A DNA stretch of 64,000 bases from CALGFI01 sp963786805 (GTDB lineage: Bacteria > Actinomycetota > UBA4738 > HRBIN12), in NCBI GenBank assembly GCA_963786805.1, contig CAWBAK010000001.1, positions 186,001 through 250,000 of the forward strand, read 5' to 3'. Of this stretch, positions 45,112-55,138 are shown in pieces (position 1 is the first letter of the stretch; each line of letters begins with the position of its first letter). The position numbers and the translations under genes were made by a program. A model generated the notes under the pieces. That model saw only the letters and a program-made list of their open reading frames with translations, had not been told where the DNA came from and did not search any database.

Positions 45112-46077
45112 GTGAGCGTGGACGGAGCCTCCCGCCCGGCCACCCGGCTGCTGGCGATGCTGGAGCTGCTCCAGACCCGTGGGCGCGTGAGCGGTCGCGA
45201 GCTCGCCGAGCGCCTGGAGGTCGATCCGCGAACGGTCCGGCGCTACGCCGTCAAGCTCGAGGAGCTCGGCATCCCCGTCGAAGCCGAGCGAGGACCCTAC
45301 GGCGGCTACCGGCTCCGCCCGGGATTCAAGCTCCCTCCGCTGATGTTGACCGACGCCGAGGCGACGGCCGTCGTCCTCGGCCTGGTCGTCAGCCGTCAGA
45401 CCGGGATCTCGATCGAGGAGGCGGCGATCGAGGACGCGCTCGCGAAGATCCTCCGCGTGCTTCCGACGGAGTTGCGAGACCGGGTCGGTGCGCTCGAGGG
45501 GAGCCTGGGCTTGACCTGGAGGCCGAGAGAGCCGCAGCCGCCGGCGACCGAGATCGTCCTCACGTTCGCGGCGGCGATCCGGGCCGGACGACGGGTCTCG
45601 ATGCGGTACGCGACGCCGGGGCGAGAGGAAACGGAACGGATCGTCGCGCCCTACGGCCTGGTGTTCCACGGTGGCCGTTGGTACCTCGCGGCCCACGACG
45701 ACCGCTCTGACGAGGTCCGAACGTTCCGGGTCGACCGCGTGCGGTCGGCCGAGGCGCGTCGGGAGCGGGCGTCGATCCCCGAAGGCTTCGATGCCGCGGA
45801 CCACGTGGCGCGATCGATGGCCCGCATCCCGTGGGGCGTCGAGATCGAGGTCGTGCTGGAAACCACGTTGGACGAGGCGAGACGAAGGATCCCCCGGACG
45901 GTGGGCGATCCGCAGGAGATCGACGGTGCGATCGTCCTTCGCGCGCAGAGTGACGATCTCGACGCTGCGGCTCGGGCGCTGGCCTCGCTCCCGTGGCCGT
46001 TCCGCGTTCGGCGCCCCGAGGAGCTGCGCGAGTCCGTGCGGAAGATCTCGGCGATGCTCGCCGCGTCCGCGGGATGA
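45112..46077 (+). CDS. WYL-domain HTH transcriptional regulator
   Basis: 321 aa. The N-terminal HTH_11 (LLAMLELLQTRGRVSGRELA, then ERLEVDPRTVRRYAVKLEEL) with the wing GPYGGYRLRPGF is followed by a WYL domain around residues 140-230 (RRVSMRYATPGREETERIVA, VFHGGRWYLAAHDDRSDEVR) and a C-terminal WCX-like part. WYL proteins sense nucleic acids or small ligands; this one likely regulates the divergent exporter. The start is GTG. Confidence 0.9.
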   Translation: MSVDGASRPATRLLAMLELLQTRGRVSGRELAERLEVDPRTVRRYAVKLEELGIPVEAERGPYGGYRLRPGFKLPPLMLTDAEATAVVLGLVVSRQTGISIEEAAIEDALAKILRVLPTELRDRVGALEGSLGLTWRPREPQPPATEIVLTFAAAIRAGRRVSMRYATPGREETERIVAPYGLVFHGGRWYLAAHDDRSDEVRTFRVDRVRSAEARRERASIPEGFDAADHVARSMARIPWGVEIEVVLETTLDEARRRIPRTVGDPQEIDGAIVLRAQSDDLDAAARALASLPWPFRVRRPEELRESVRKISAMLAASAG

Positions 46078-46111
46078 CCCGAGAGCGGGTCGGCGAGGCG
46101 TCGAGACGCGA

Positions 46112-46285
46112 CTAGACGACGGCGGGCGTCTGACGCGTGGCGCAGAACGGACAGTAGTAGTCCTGCTCGGCGGTCAGGAAGCTCGAGAGCGAGAGCTCGA
46201 CGCCGCAGACCGGACAGAAGTACTCGTCGAGGTCGTCCTGGATCGGAGAGCGATCTTCCGGCGCGATGCGTGTGAAAAGTGTCAT
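46112..46285 (-). CDS. Small zinc-ribbon protein
   Basis: 57 aa. Two CxxC knuckles, FCPVCGVELS (about residue 24) and YYCPFCATRQ (about 45), form a rubredoxin- or zinc-ribbon-like site. GAGGGGCAGG precedes the ATG. The rest is acidic. Function unknown; it is too small to contain a catalytic domain and may be a regulatory or stability factor. Confidence 0.65.
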   Translation of the reverse strand: MTLFTRIAPEDRSPIQDDLDEYFCPVCGVELSLSSFLTAEQDYYCPFCATRQTPAVV

Positions 46286-46404
46286 GCGCCTGCCCCTCAC
46301 TGAACGAGCGTGAGGCCCGTGGAGGGCGAGATCTGGGCCGAAGAGGCGCAGCGGTCGCTCGACGCGAACCCTCGAACTGGCGCTCGAGGAATCCACCCTA
46401 TCAG

Positions 46405-46938
46405 TTACGCTCCTGCGCCCCGCTCCCAGGTCTCGCGGTGCACGACGTCGTCGAACGCTCGACGTTTCGGATGCTTCATCGGCGAGAGCGGTCGGTCTGC
46501 CGGATACCCGAGCGCGATCAGCACCGGACATTCCCGGTCCTCGGGCAAGCCGAGGATCCCGCGGGTGAGCTCCTGGTCGCCGACGGACGCGTGTCCGCTC
46601 CCGATGCCGAGATCGGCCGCGGCGAGCATGATCGACATCGTCGCCTGCCCGAGGTCGTACGACATGATGTCGCGCTCGTCACGATCATCCGTGGCCGGCA
46701 TGACGAGGGCGATCGTCGCCGCCGAGTCCGCGACGTGAGCCGCGTACCGCCACATGCGCGACAGTTCGACGAGGCGCGTGCGGTCGGTCACGACGACGAA
46801 GTCCCACGCCTGCTGGTTCACCGACGACGGCGTTCGCCGCGCGGCCTCCAGGATCCGGTCGAGGTCCTCGTCAGGGATCGCCCGGTCGGTGTACGTCCGG
46901 ACGTTCCGACGGGCGCGAAGGGTGTCCCAGGTTTCCAT
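46405..46938 (-). CDS. Nitroreductase-family protein
   Basis: 177 aa. METWDTLRARRNVRTYTDRA and ILEAARRTPSSVNQQAWDFV are the standard FMN-binding N-terminal blocks, and MSYDLGQATMSIMLAAADLG with ILGLPEDRECPVLIALGYPA complete the fold. It reduces nitro-compounds, quinones or similar with NAD(P)H; the physiological substrate is unknown. The ATG at 46938 fits family N-termini. It is divergent from the ECF sigma gene. Confidence 0.9.
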   Translation of the reverse strand: METWDTLRARRNVRTYTDRAIPDEDLDRILEAARRTPSSVNQQAWDFVVVTDRTRLVELSRMWRYAAHVADSAATIALVMPATDDRDERDIMSYDLGQATMSIMLAAADLGIGSGHASVGDQELTRGILGLPEDRECPVLIALGYPADRPLSPMKHPKRRAFDDVVHRETWERGAGA

Positions 46939-47036
46939 TCCGAGAAGATAGGCGCTCCCGCGCCGGCTGGCGCTCGAGGCATACGCGGGCGCACGATCCG
47001 GACGAGCTCTCCACGAAAGCGGGGCCTCGCGAGTCC

Positions 47037-47567
47037 ATGGACCATATGGAAGGCTCATCGAGTCTGGCGCAGGACGCGGACGCCGAGGCTGAGGCGACGC
47101 CGCTCACGTTCGAGGATCTCTTCGCCGACCAGCACGCGCGGGTGTTCCGTGCCCTGTACCTCATCGTGGGCAACACCCATGAAGCCGAGGAGCTCATGCA
47201 GGACGCGTTCCTCCACGTCCTGGAACGGTGGGACCGGATCGACGATCCGGAGGCATACCTGTACCGGACCGCATTCAACGGGGCGCGCAGCCGGTTCCGA
47301 AGGCTCACGCTCGCCGCGAAGCGAACACTCTCGCCTGGTCAGCCGGAGGACCCGTTCGCCGCGGCGGACCTTCGCGACCAGATGGTCCGGGAGCTGCGAC
47401 GGCTCCCCGAGCGCCAGCGGATGGCGCTCGTCCTCGTGGACCTCCTCGACTACCGCAGCGACGACGCCGCCGGGGTCCTCGGCGTCACCGCGGCCACCGT
47501 TCGATCGCTCGCGTCGCACGGCCGGGCGACCCTGAAGCTCTCGATGGAGACCGACGATGACCGATAG
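47037..47567 (+). CDS. ECF sigma factor (SigE-like group)
   Basis: 176 aa. Region 2 is TFEDLFADQHARVFRALYLI through EELMQDAFLHVLERWDRIDD (-10 recognition) and region 4 is LRRLPERQRMALVLVDLLDY through AAGVLGVTAATVRSLASHGR (-35 recognition). Region 3 is missing, as in ECF sigmas. It overlaps by 11 nt a membrane propeller gene, so the two are coupled. A second copy of the pair is at 56,353. Confidence 0.92.
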   Translation: MDHMEGSSSLAQDADAEAEATPLTFEDLFADQHARVFRALYLIVGNTHEAEELMQDAFLHVLERWDRIDDPEAYLYRTAFNGARSRFRRLTLAAKRTLSPGQPEDPFAAADLRDQMVRELRRLPERQRMALVLVDLLDYRSDDAAGVLGVTAATVRSLASHGRATLKLSMETDDDR

Positions 47568-48627
47568 CTCGCAGCAGACACTCCGGCGCATCGCAGGACG
47601 CGTGCCGGTCCCGCAACCCGCGTACGACCGGATGCTCCGCCGGCGAGACCGCAAGCGCCGGAACCAGCGGATCGCCGCCGGGACCCTCGCGCTCGCGCTC
47701 GTTGCGCTGGGGTTGGGAGCCACGCTCTCGGTCCTTCGGGACGAGCGAAGCGGTCGGGACAGCATCGTTCCCGTCGTGCAGCCCGGCGAGGGCCCGTGCT
47801 TCTTCGGCGATCCGTGCTTCGACACGGACATCTTCCGCATCCGGGTGGACGGATCTGAGCTCACCCGCCTGGGGGCGCACCCGGAACGCGACATCGCGTT
47901 CTCGATCTCGCCCGACGGCGGCCGGATCGCGTTCCACCGCGTCGACGGCGACAGCCCTCAAACCTCGAGCGCGGACGTCTACACGATGGTGTTCGACGGC
48001 TCCGACGTTCGCCGTCTCACGGACGACCCGGCGATCGACGGGTTCCCGGCGTGGTCGCCGGACGGAACCAGGATCGCCTTCGCGAGCGAACGCGGGGGCA
48101 AGCAGGAGATCTACGTCATGAACGCCGACGGGACCGATCAGGTGCGTCTGCTGCACATCGACGACGACTTGGACGAGACGCATCCGACCTGGTCGCCGGA
48201 TGGCGAGCAGATCGCGTTCATCCGCGGGGTCGTTCCTCCGGGACGGGCCGGCGGCCTGTGGGTGATGGGCGCCGACGGGTCCAACCCGCACGTCCTGCTC
48301 GGCGCGCCGCTCGTCGCGTTCCCGACGTGGTCACCGGACGGCACCTGCATCGCCTTCCAACGCGAGATCGGCAGGGAGGCTCGGATCGGCCTGATGGAGG
48401 TCGCGACCGGCGAGGTCATGGATCTCGGTCCTGGATGGCTCCCGCGATGGTCGCCCGACTCCAGCCGGCTCGTCTTCTCGAAGCCGGGCGGCGGCATCTT
48501 CGTGATCGAGCTCGCTCAGCCAACGGAACGGGTCTTGGTTCACCCCACGGGCGAGGTGCCCATCTGGTCGCCCGACGGGGAGTGGATCGTGTTCAACGAT
48601 CAGGCGTCGAACACCGCCGACGGGTAG
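47557..48627 (+). CDS. Membrane-anchored PD40 beta-propeller, likely sigma partner
   Basis: 356 aa. A cytoplasmic N-terminus of about 45 residues containing DRMLRRRDRKRRNQRIAA is followed by one helix (GTLALALVALGLGATLSVL, about residues 48-66) and an extracytoplasmic beta-propeller of PD40/WD40-like blades (WSPDGTRIAFASERGG, WSPDGEQIAFIRG, WSPDGTCIAFQ). Overlap with the ECF sigma gene suggests an anti-sigma that senses outside signals through the propeller. A paralogous pair, sharing the same basic N-terminal motif, lies at 56,353-58,091. The anti-sigma role is inferred. Confidence 0.82.
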   Translation: MTDSSQQTLRRIAGRVPVPQPAYDRMLRRRDRKRRNQRIAAGTLALALVALGLGATLSVLRDERSGRDSIVPVVQPGEGPCFFGDPCFDTDIFRIRVDGSELTRLGAHPERDIAFSISPDGGRIAFHRVDGDSPQTSSADVYTMVFDGSDVRRLTDDPAIDGFPAWSPDGTRIAFASERGGKQEIYVMNADGTDQVRLLHIDDDLDETHPTWSPDGEQIAFIRGVVPPGRAGGLWVMGADGSNPHVLLGAPLVAFPTWSPDGTCIAFQREIGREARIGLMEVATGEVMDLGPGWLPRWSPDSSRLVFSKPGGGIFVIELAQPTERVLVHPTGEVPIWSPDGEWIVFNDQASNTADG

Positions 48628-48643
48628 CCGGCCGAGCGCGGCG

Positions 48644-49432
48644 CTACCGCGATCGGAGGAAGCTCCGCACCTCGTCGTTGAAACGATCGGCCGCCTCGAC
48701 GTTGCTCTGATGCCCTACGCCCGGCATCACCACGAGCGTCGAGTCCGGGATCTGCGCGTTGAGCTCCTCGGCGACGGATAGCGGAGAGCGCACGTCCTCC
48801 TCGCCGTAGAGGAGCAGGGTCGGAACGTCGATCTTCGGCAGGACGTCCCGAAGATCGGCCTCGGCCATCGCGGTCAGCATGGTTCGAACACCCGCGGGGT
48901 GGAACGTGGACAGGGAGGCCACGAAATCGTCGACCATCTCAACGGGCGCCCGTTCCGTGAACAAGGTGGGGATCCAGGTTCGAACGTACTGCTCGGGAGG
49001 CAGCACGAGGTCCCGGAGCGACGTTTCGAGCCGTTCGGCGACGACCGCGGGGGGGAGCGAGCCGGCCCATCCTGCGTACGCGGCCGTCAGCACCAAGGTC
49101 CTGGGGATCTCGGGCGACCGCCGGTAGAGCTCGAGGGCCAAGGTCGAGCCCCACGACAGTCCGAGGATGTGCGGCGACTCGAGACCAAGTGCGCGGATGA
49201 ACGCAGCAAGACAGTCCGCGAAGTCTGGCATGCGAAAGGACTCCGATGGATCGGAGGACTGGCCGCATCCCGGCGTATCCCACGCGACAACCGTGAACGC
49301 ATCCGAGAGACCCTCGAGTTGCCGGCTCCACTCGCGGTGATCGGAGATCCCGCCGTGCAGGAGTAGGAGCGGAGGCCCCTGGCCCCGGCGTTCGTAGGCG
49401 ATCGTCAGCCCACCGACGTCAACGCGGTCCAC
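48644..49432 (-). CDS. Alpha/beta hydrolase
   Basis: 263 aa. It has the alpha/beta hydrolase plan: RVDVGGLTIAYERRG at the start, LLLLHGGISDHREW, GLSWGSTLALELYR (nucleophile elbow GxSxG), TLLLYGEEDVRSPLSV with the acid, and MPGVGHQSNVE with the catalytic His. The GTG at 49432 follows 8 nt after the typA stop, so it is cotranscribed with typA. It is closely similar to the hydrolase at 51,873. Confidence 0.88.
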   Translation of the reverse strand: MDRVDVGGLTIAYERRGQGPPLLLLHGGISDHREWSRQLEGLSDAFTVVAWDTPGCGQSSDPSESFRMPDFADCLAAFIRALGLESPHILGLSWGSTLALELYRRSPEIPRTLVLTAAYAGWAGSLPPAVVAERLETSLRDLVLPPEQYVRTWIPTLFTERAPVEMVDDFVASLSTFHPAGVRTMLTAMAEADLRDVLPKIDVPTLLLYGEEDVRSPLSVAEELNAQIPDSTLVVMPGVGHQSNVEAADRFNDEVRSFLRSR

Positions 49433-49440
49433 CAGGGAGA

Positions 49441-51276
<1,836 letters not shown>

Positions 51277-51335
51277 CGGACATCCATGGTAAGAGGACGA
51301 CGCGAGATCCAACCCTGTCGAGGCGAGGAGGTCTG

Positions 51336-51827
51336 ATGCCGGACTACGAGGGACGGGTGCGAGAGCTCAGGCTCGAGATCCCCGATTACTCGGTCACGCC
51401 GTATTACGGACCGAGCTACGGGAGCATGAAGGCCCACCATCAGGTCGGGTCGACGCTGTTCCTTAGCGGTCACATCCCGGAGAAGCCGGACGGGACGATC
51501 CTGCACCCCGGCCGGCTGGGCGCCGGCGTCACGGTGGAGCAGGGGTACGAGGCGGCACGCATGACGGCGCTCAACTGCCTCGCCGGGATCCGGCTCGCTC
51601 TCGGGAGCCTCGATCGGGTCAAGGGCCTTGTGCGTTCCCTGAACTTCGTGGTGTGCACGCCGGAGTTCTACGACGTGCATCTGGTCTCCAGCGGGGCCAC
51701 GGATCTGTTCCGCGACGTGTTCGGCGAGGAGGCGGGGCTCGGCGGCCGCGCGACGATCGGCGTCATGACGCTCGCGCGGAACAACTGCTTCGAGAACTGG
51801 CTCACGGTCGAGGTGATCCAGGAGTAG
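51336..51827 (+). CDS. RidA/YjgF-family protein
   Basis: 163 aa, longer than typical RidA (about 130). Family features are KAHHQVGSTLFLSGHIPEKP, EQGYEAARMTALNCLAGIRL, VVCTPEFYDVHLVSSGATDL and FGEEAGLGGRATIGVMTLAR, close to the substrate-binding arginine region. RidA-like proteins hydrolyse reactive enamines; the extra N-terminal 25 residues hint at a subgroup of other specificity. It is divergent from typA. Confidence 0.88.
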   Translation: MPDYEGRVRELRLEIPDYSVTPYYGPSYGSMKAHHQVGSTLFLSGHIPEKPDGTILHPGRLGAGVTVEQGYEAARMTALNCLAGIRLALGSLDRVKGLVRSLNFVVCTPEFYDVHLVSSGATDLFRDVFGEEAGLGGRATIGVMTLARNNCFENWLTVEVIQE

Positions 51828-51872
51828 CCGAAGGTCTATCGGATCCGACGCGGCCCGCTGCTTGGCCCCACA

Positions 51873-52667
51873 TCACGGACCGGCTTCTCGGAGGAACGTC
51901 CTTACGGCCTCGTTGAAGCGGCCTGGTGCCTCGACGTTGGACTGGTGCCCGACGTCTGGAAGGACGACGAGCGTCGATCCGGGGATCGCGGCATGCATCT
52001 CGTTCGCGACCTCCATCGGCGAGCGCACGTCCTCCTCGCCATAGAGAAGGAGGGTCGGTACCGAGATCGTCGGGAGGACCTCTCGGAGATCGGCCTCGGC
52101 CATCGCATGGATCATCGGTCGGAGCCCCGCGGGCCGCGAGTCCGCCATGATCGCCACGAGCTCGTCGGCCATCCCCGTGGGGGCGCGCTCGGTCAAGAGC
52201 GTCGGGATGTATTCGCGCACCCATTCGCGCGCCGGTCGCTCGATCTGTCCGAGGAATCCCCGGAGCCGTTCTGCGACCTCCTCGGGCGGGAGCGAGCCCG
52301 CCCAACCGGCGTACCCGCCGGTTAGTACCAGGCTCCGCGGGATGTCGGGCCGGCGTCGGTAGAGCTCGAGGGCGAGCGTCGAGCCCCACGACAGCCCGAG
52401 CACGTGCGGCCGCTCGAGCCCGGCGCCCTCGATGAGCCCGGCGAGGCAGTCGGCGTAATCGGCCATCCGGAAGGCTTCGGGAGGATCGGACGACACACCG
52501 CAGCCGGGGGCGTCCCATGCGACGACCGTGAACTCGTCGGAGAGTTCGTCGAGCTGATGGCTCCACTCGCGATGATCGATCAACCCGCCGTGGACGAGTA
52601 CGAGGGGCGGGCCATCGCCGCGGCGGTCGTACGCGATCGTGAGGCCACCCACCTCAAGCCGCTCCAC
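51873..52667 (-). CDS. Alpha/beta hydrolase (paralog of the one at 48,644)
   Basis: 264 aa. LEVGGLTIAYDRRGDGPPLV, then VHGGLIDHREW, elbow GLSWGSTLALEL, VPTLLLYGEEDVRSPMEVA, and LPDVGHQSNVE mirror the 48,644 hydrolase almost block by block, including AVAEALR-like and GWAGSLPP regions. The acid, Ser and His are all present. The two copies flank typA and RidA, which suggests local duplication. Substrate unknown. Confidence 0.88.
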   Translation of the reverse strand: MERLEVGGLTIAYDRRGDGPPLVLVHGGLIDHREWSHQLDELSDEFTVVAWDAPGCGVSSDPPEAFRMADYADCLAGLIEGAGLERPHVLGLSWGSTLALELYRRRPDIPRSLVLTGGYAGWAGSLPPEEVAERLRGFLGQIERPAREWVREYIPTLLTERAPTGMADELVAIMADSRPAGLRPMIHAMAEADLREVLPTISVPTLLLYGEEDVRSPMEVANEMHAAIPGSTLVVLPDVGHQSNVEAPGRFNEAVRTFLREAGP

Positions 52668-52799
52668 CCGCGGAGGCTACTTCATGGCCAACCGGGCCTC
52701 GATGGGGGGATCCGCAGGCCAGAACCGGGAAGGTTTCCTCGCACAGGCGCGTTTCCGGTGGAGAGTTGGCGGGCACGACCGACAGCGAGGGAGGGATCC

Positions 52800-53750
52800 A
52801 TGAAGGCGTTCGGACTGGCAGACGAGAACGCGTCGGCGGCGGTGATCGAGGTCCCGACGCCCGAACCCGGGCCGGGCGAGGTGCGGGTTCGCATTCGGGC
52901 GTCCTCGGTGAACGGATACGACGTGTTCGTGGCCTCTGGTATGGCGCGGGGCATGATGGAGCATCGATACCCGGTCGTCGTCGGCAAGGACTTCGCCGGC
53001 GTCATCGACGCGGTCGGCGAGGGAGTCACGCGGTTCGCCGTCGGAGACGAGGTCGCGGGCATCACTCCGAACGAGTCGCACCTGTCGAGCGGTTCGTTCG
53101 CCGAGTACGTGGTCGTGCCGGCGGAGGGGTTCATCGAGCGGAAGCCGGAGAGCCTCGACTTCCCGCAGGCAGCTTCGGTCGGCCTCGCGGCGGTGACGGG
53201 GCTCGTCGCGGTCGACGCGGTCGGGGCCTCGCAAGGGGATCTCGTCCTCATCGTCGGAGCAACAGGCGGCGTCGGCAACTACGCGGTTCAGCTCGCCGCC
53301 AGGAATGGGGCGACGGTCATCGCGACCGGCCTGCCCGAGGACAAGGAGTGGATCCGCGCACTCGGCGCGAGCGAGGTGGTCGACTACTCCGGCGACGTGG
53401 CCGCGGCCGTGCGCGAGAAGCATCCCGAGGGCGTGGACGCGTTGATCGTCGTGGTGCACATCGGCGATGAGTTCGGTCCGACCGCCGAGCTCGTGAAGGA
53501 CGGAGGGAAGATCGCCAGCGCTGTCGGTGGAGCCGACGCGGAGGCGTTCGCGAGCCGGAAGATCGACGCCGCGAACATCCTCGGCCAGGCCGATCCGGGC
53601 TCCTACGCCGAGGTCCTGCGGATGGCCGCGGGCGGATCGCTCACCGTGCCGATCACGCGGACGTATGCGTTCGCCGAGCTCCCCGAGGCGCTCGGTCTCG
53701 TCGGGAAGCGGAGTTCGCGCGGCAAGGTGGCCGTGACGATCGGGAGCTGA
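52800..53750 (+). CDS. Zinc-independent quinone oxidoreductase-like dehydrogenase (MDR family)
   Basis: 316 aa. The N-terminal GroES-like domain MKAFGLADENASAAVIEVPT has PGEVRVRIRASSVNGYDVFV and YPVVVGKDFAGVIDAVGEGV; the NADPH-binding Rossmann fold has LIVGATGGVGNYAVQLAARN. The structural and catalytic Zn-ligand cysteines of alcohol dehydrogenases are absent, so it belongs with quinone/enoyl oxidoreductases. GAGGGAGG precedes the ATG. Substrate unknown. Confidence 0.9.
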   Translation: MKAFGLADENASAAVIEVPTPEPGPGEVRVRIRASSVNGYDVFVASGMARGMMEHRYPVVVGKDFAGVIDAVGEGVTRFAVGDEVAGITPNESHLSSGSFAEYVVVPAEGFIERKPESLDFPQAASVGLAAVTGLVAVDAVGASQGDLVLIVGATGGVGNYAVQLAARNGATVIATGLPEDKEWIRALGASEVVDYSGDVAAAVREKHPEGVDALIVVVHIGDEFGPTAELVKDGGKIASAVGGADAEAFASRKIDAANILGQADPGSYAEVLRMAAGGSLTVPITRTYAFAELPEALGLVGKRSSRGKVAVTIGS

Positions 53751-53783
53751 ACAGCGGGATCGCCTTCCGAGATGCAGTCGCCG

Positions 53784-54230
53784 CTAGCTGTGGATCGCGG
53801 CCGCGTCCCGGCCCCAATACGCGGCCTGGGAGAGCGAGCGCAGGAGGAGCTCGGCAGAGGCGCCGTTCGTCGCGAGCGGCACGCCGTGCACGTCGCAAAC
53901 CTTCATGAGCGCCTGGATGTCGGGCTCGTGCGGGTGCGAGGTCAGCGGGTCGCGGAGGAACACGACGGCGTCCACGTCGCCGGCGACGATCCTCGCGCCG
54001 ATCTGGATGTCGCCGCCTTCCGGTCCGCTCCGAACGCACTCGACGGGCACGCCGAGCTCCTCGGCGAGCTGCGTTCCCGTGTGCGAGGTCGCGATCAGGT
54101 GACACCGCACGAGCGTCGAGCGGTACTGCCGCGCGAGGCGGATCAGATCGTCCTTCTTCTCATCGTGGGCGACGAGGGCCAGGACGGCCCGGCCGTTGTG
54201 TTCGTTGGGGAGTCCTATGGGTTCGGTCAT
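53784..54230 (-). CDS. mgsA: Methylglyoxal synthase
   Basis: 148 aa. Converts dihydroxyacetone phosphate to methylglyoxal and phosphate, a glycolytic overflow valve. VLALVAHDEKKDDLIRLARQ, HLIATSHTGTQLAEELGVPV, GPEGGDIQIGARIVAGDVD (catalytic Asp in GGD) and FLRDPLTSHPHEPDIQALMK are the hallmark blocks. It stands alone, convergent with the oxidoreductase gene upstream. Confidence 0.95.
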   Translation of the reverse strand: MTEPIGLPNEHNGRAVLALVAHDEKKDDLIRLARQYRSTLVRCHLIATSHTGTQLAEELGVPVECVRSGPEGGDIQIGARIVAGDVDAVVFLRDPLTSHPHEPDIQALMKVCDVHGVPLATNGASAELLLRSLSQAAYWGRDAAAIHS

Positions 54231-54361
54231 GCATCGAGGGTAAAGGCCAGGACCCTCTTCTGAGCGGCCCCCAGGTTAAGGACGTGTGAAGCTCCGAGTG
54301 CAAGCGCGAGCGCCGGAGAAGTGCTCGCGCCGACCCGGAGGGTGGTCCAGGATTACGGTCG

Positions 54362-55138
54362 ATGGCGACGGTGGAACGAACGTGGATCTTCGTGGCGGCG
54401 GCGGCCGCGGGAGTGCTCTTCGCCGGGCTGCTCGCCGCGATGGCGATCACCGGCGATGGTGGTCGCGTGGCGCTCGTCGCGGTCGTGCTCTGGGTGGGCG
54501 GCTACCTGCTCGTGTCCCGATTCCTGAGGGCCTCGCGCCGGCCGGCGGTCGAGGCCGAGGCCCGGCGCCTCGGACTCTCCTTCTCGCGACGGGATCCTTT
54601 CCGGGTGCTCGACTCGGACTTCCACCCGTTCCTGCATTTCGGCAAGCTGCCCGGCACCCAGGGTGTCGAGAACGTCGTCTGGGGAGAGCGGGCCGGTCGC
54701 GAGATGCGCGCGTTCGAGTACTGGCGGCCAGCCGAGGACGAGCCGATCCGATACTCCTGTGCCATGGTTCGGATCCCGGAGGAGTGGCCGTCTCTGTTGG
54801 TTCGTCGGAAAGGTCCCCTGGACGTCGCCCGCGACGCCGCGGGGCTGGGCGGGCAGCAGCTCGAGCTGGAGGACTTCAATCGGCGCTTCGAGATGCGCGC
54901 GGACGATCGCAGGCTTGCCTCGGCGGTGGTCGACCAGAGGATGATGGGCTGGTTGCTCGAGTCGGATCCGGTGCTCGGGTTCCAGCTCCAGCACGGTTGG
55001 CTGCTCGCGTGGATGCCACGCCTGCCGCCGCAGGAGCTCGAACGCGTCCTAGCCATGGTCGAGGGGTTCCACGAACGGATCCCGCGAGCCGTCTGGTCGC
55101 TCTACGGTGACGGTTCACCCGCCAAGCCTGGCTCTTAG
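54362..55138 (+). CDS. Membrane-anchored hypothetical protein, paralog of the gene at 21,535
   Basis: 258 aa. Two N-terminal helices (WIFVAAAAAGVLFAGLLAAM; VALVAVVLWVGGYLLVSRFL) precede a soluble domain with AEARRLGLSFSRRDPFRVLD, GVENVVWGERAGREMRAFEY and a C-terminal LAMVEGFHERIPRAVWSLYG. It matches the 21,535 gene in layout and short motifs. Its stop interlocks with that of the convergent propeller lipoprotein (CTTAG at 55134-55138). Function unknown. Confidence 0.7.
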   Translation: MATVERTWIFVAAAAAGVLFAGLLAAMAITGDGGRVALVAVVLWVGGYLLVSRFLRASRRPAVEAEARRLGLSFSRRDPFRVLDSDFHPFLHFGKLPGTQGVENVVWGERAGREMRAFEYWRPAEDEPIRYSCAMVRIPEEWPSLLVRRKGPLDVARDAAGLGGQQLELEDFNRRFEMRADDRRLASAVVDQRMMGWLLESDPVLGFQLQHGWLLAWMPRLPPQELERVLAMVEGFHERIPRAVWSLYGDGSPAKPGS

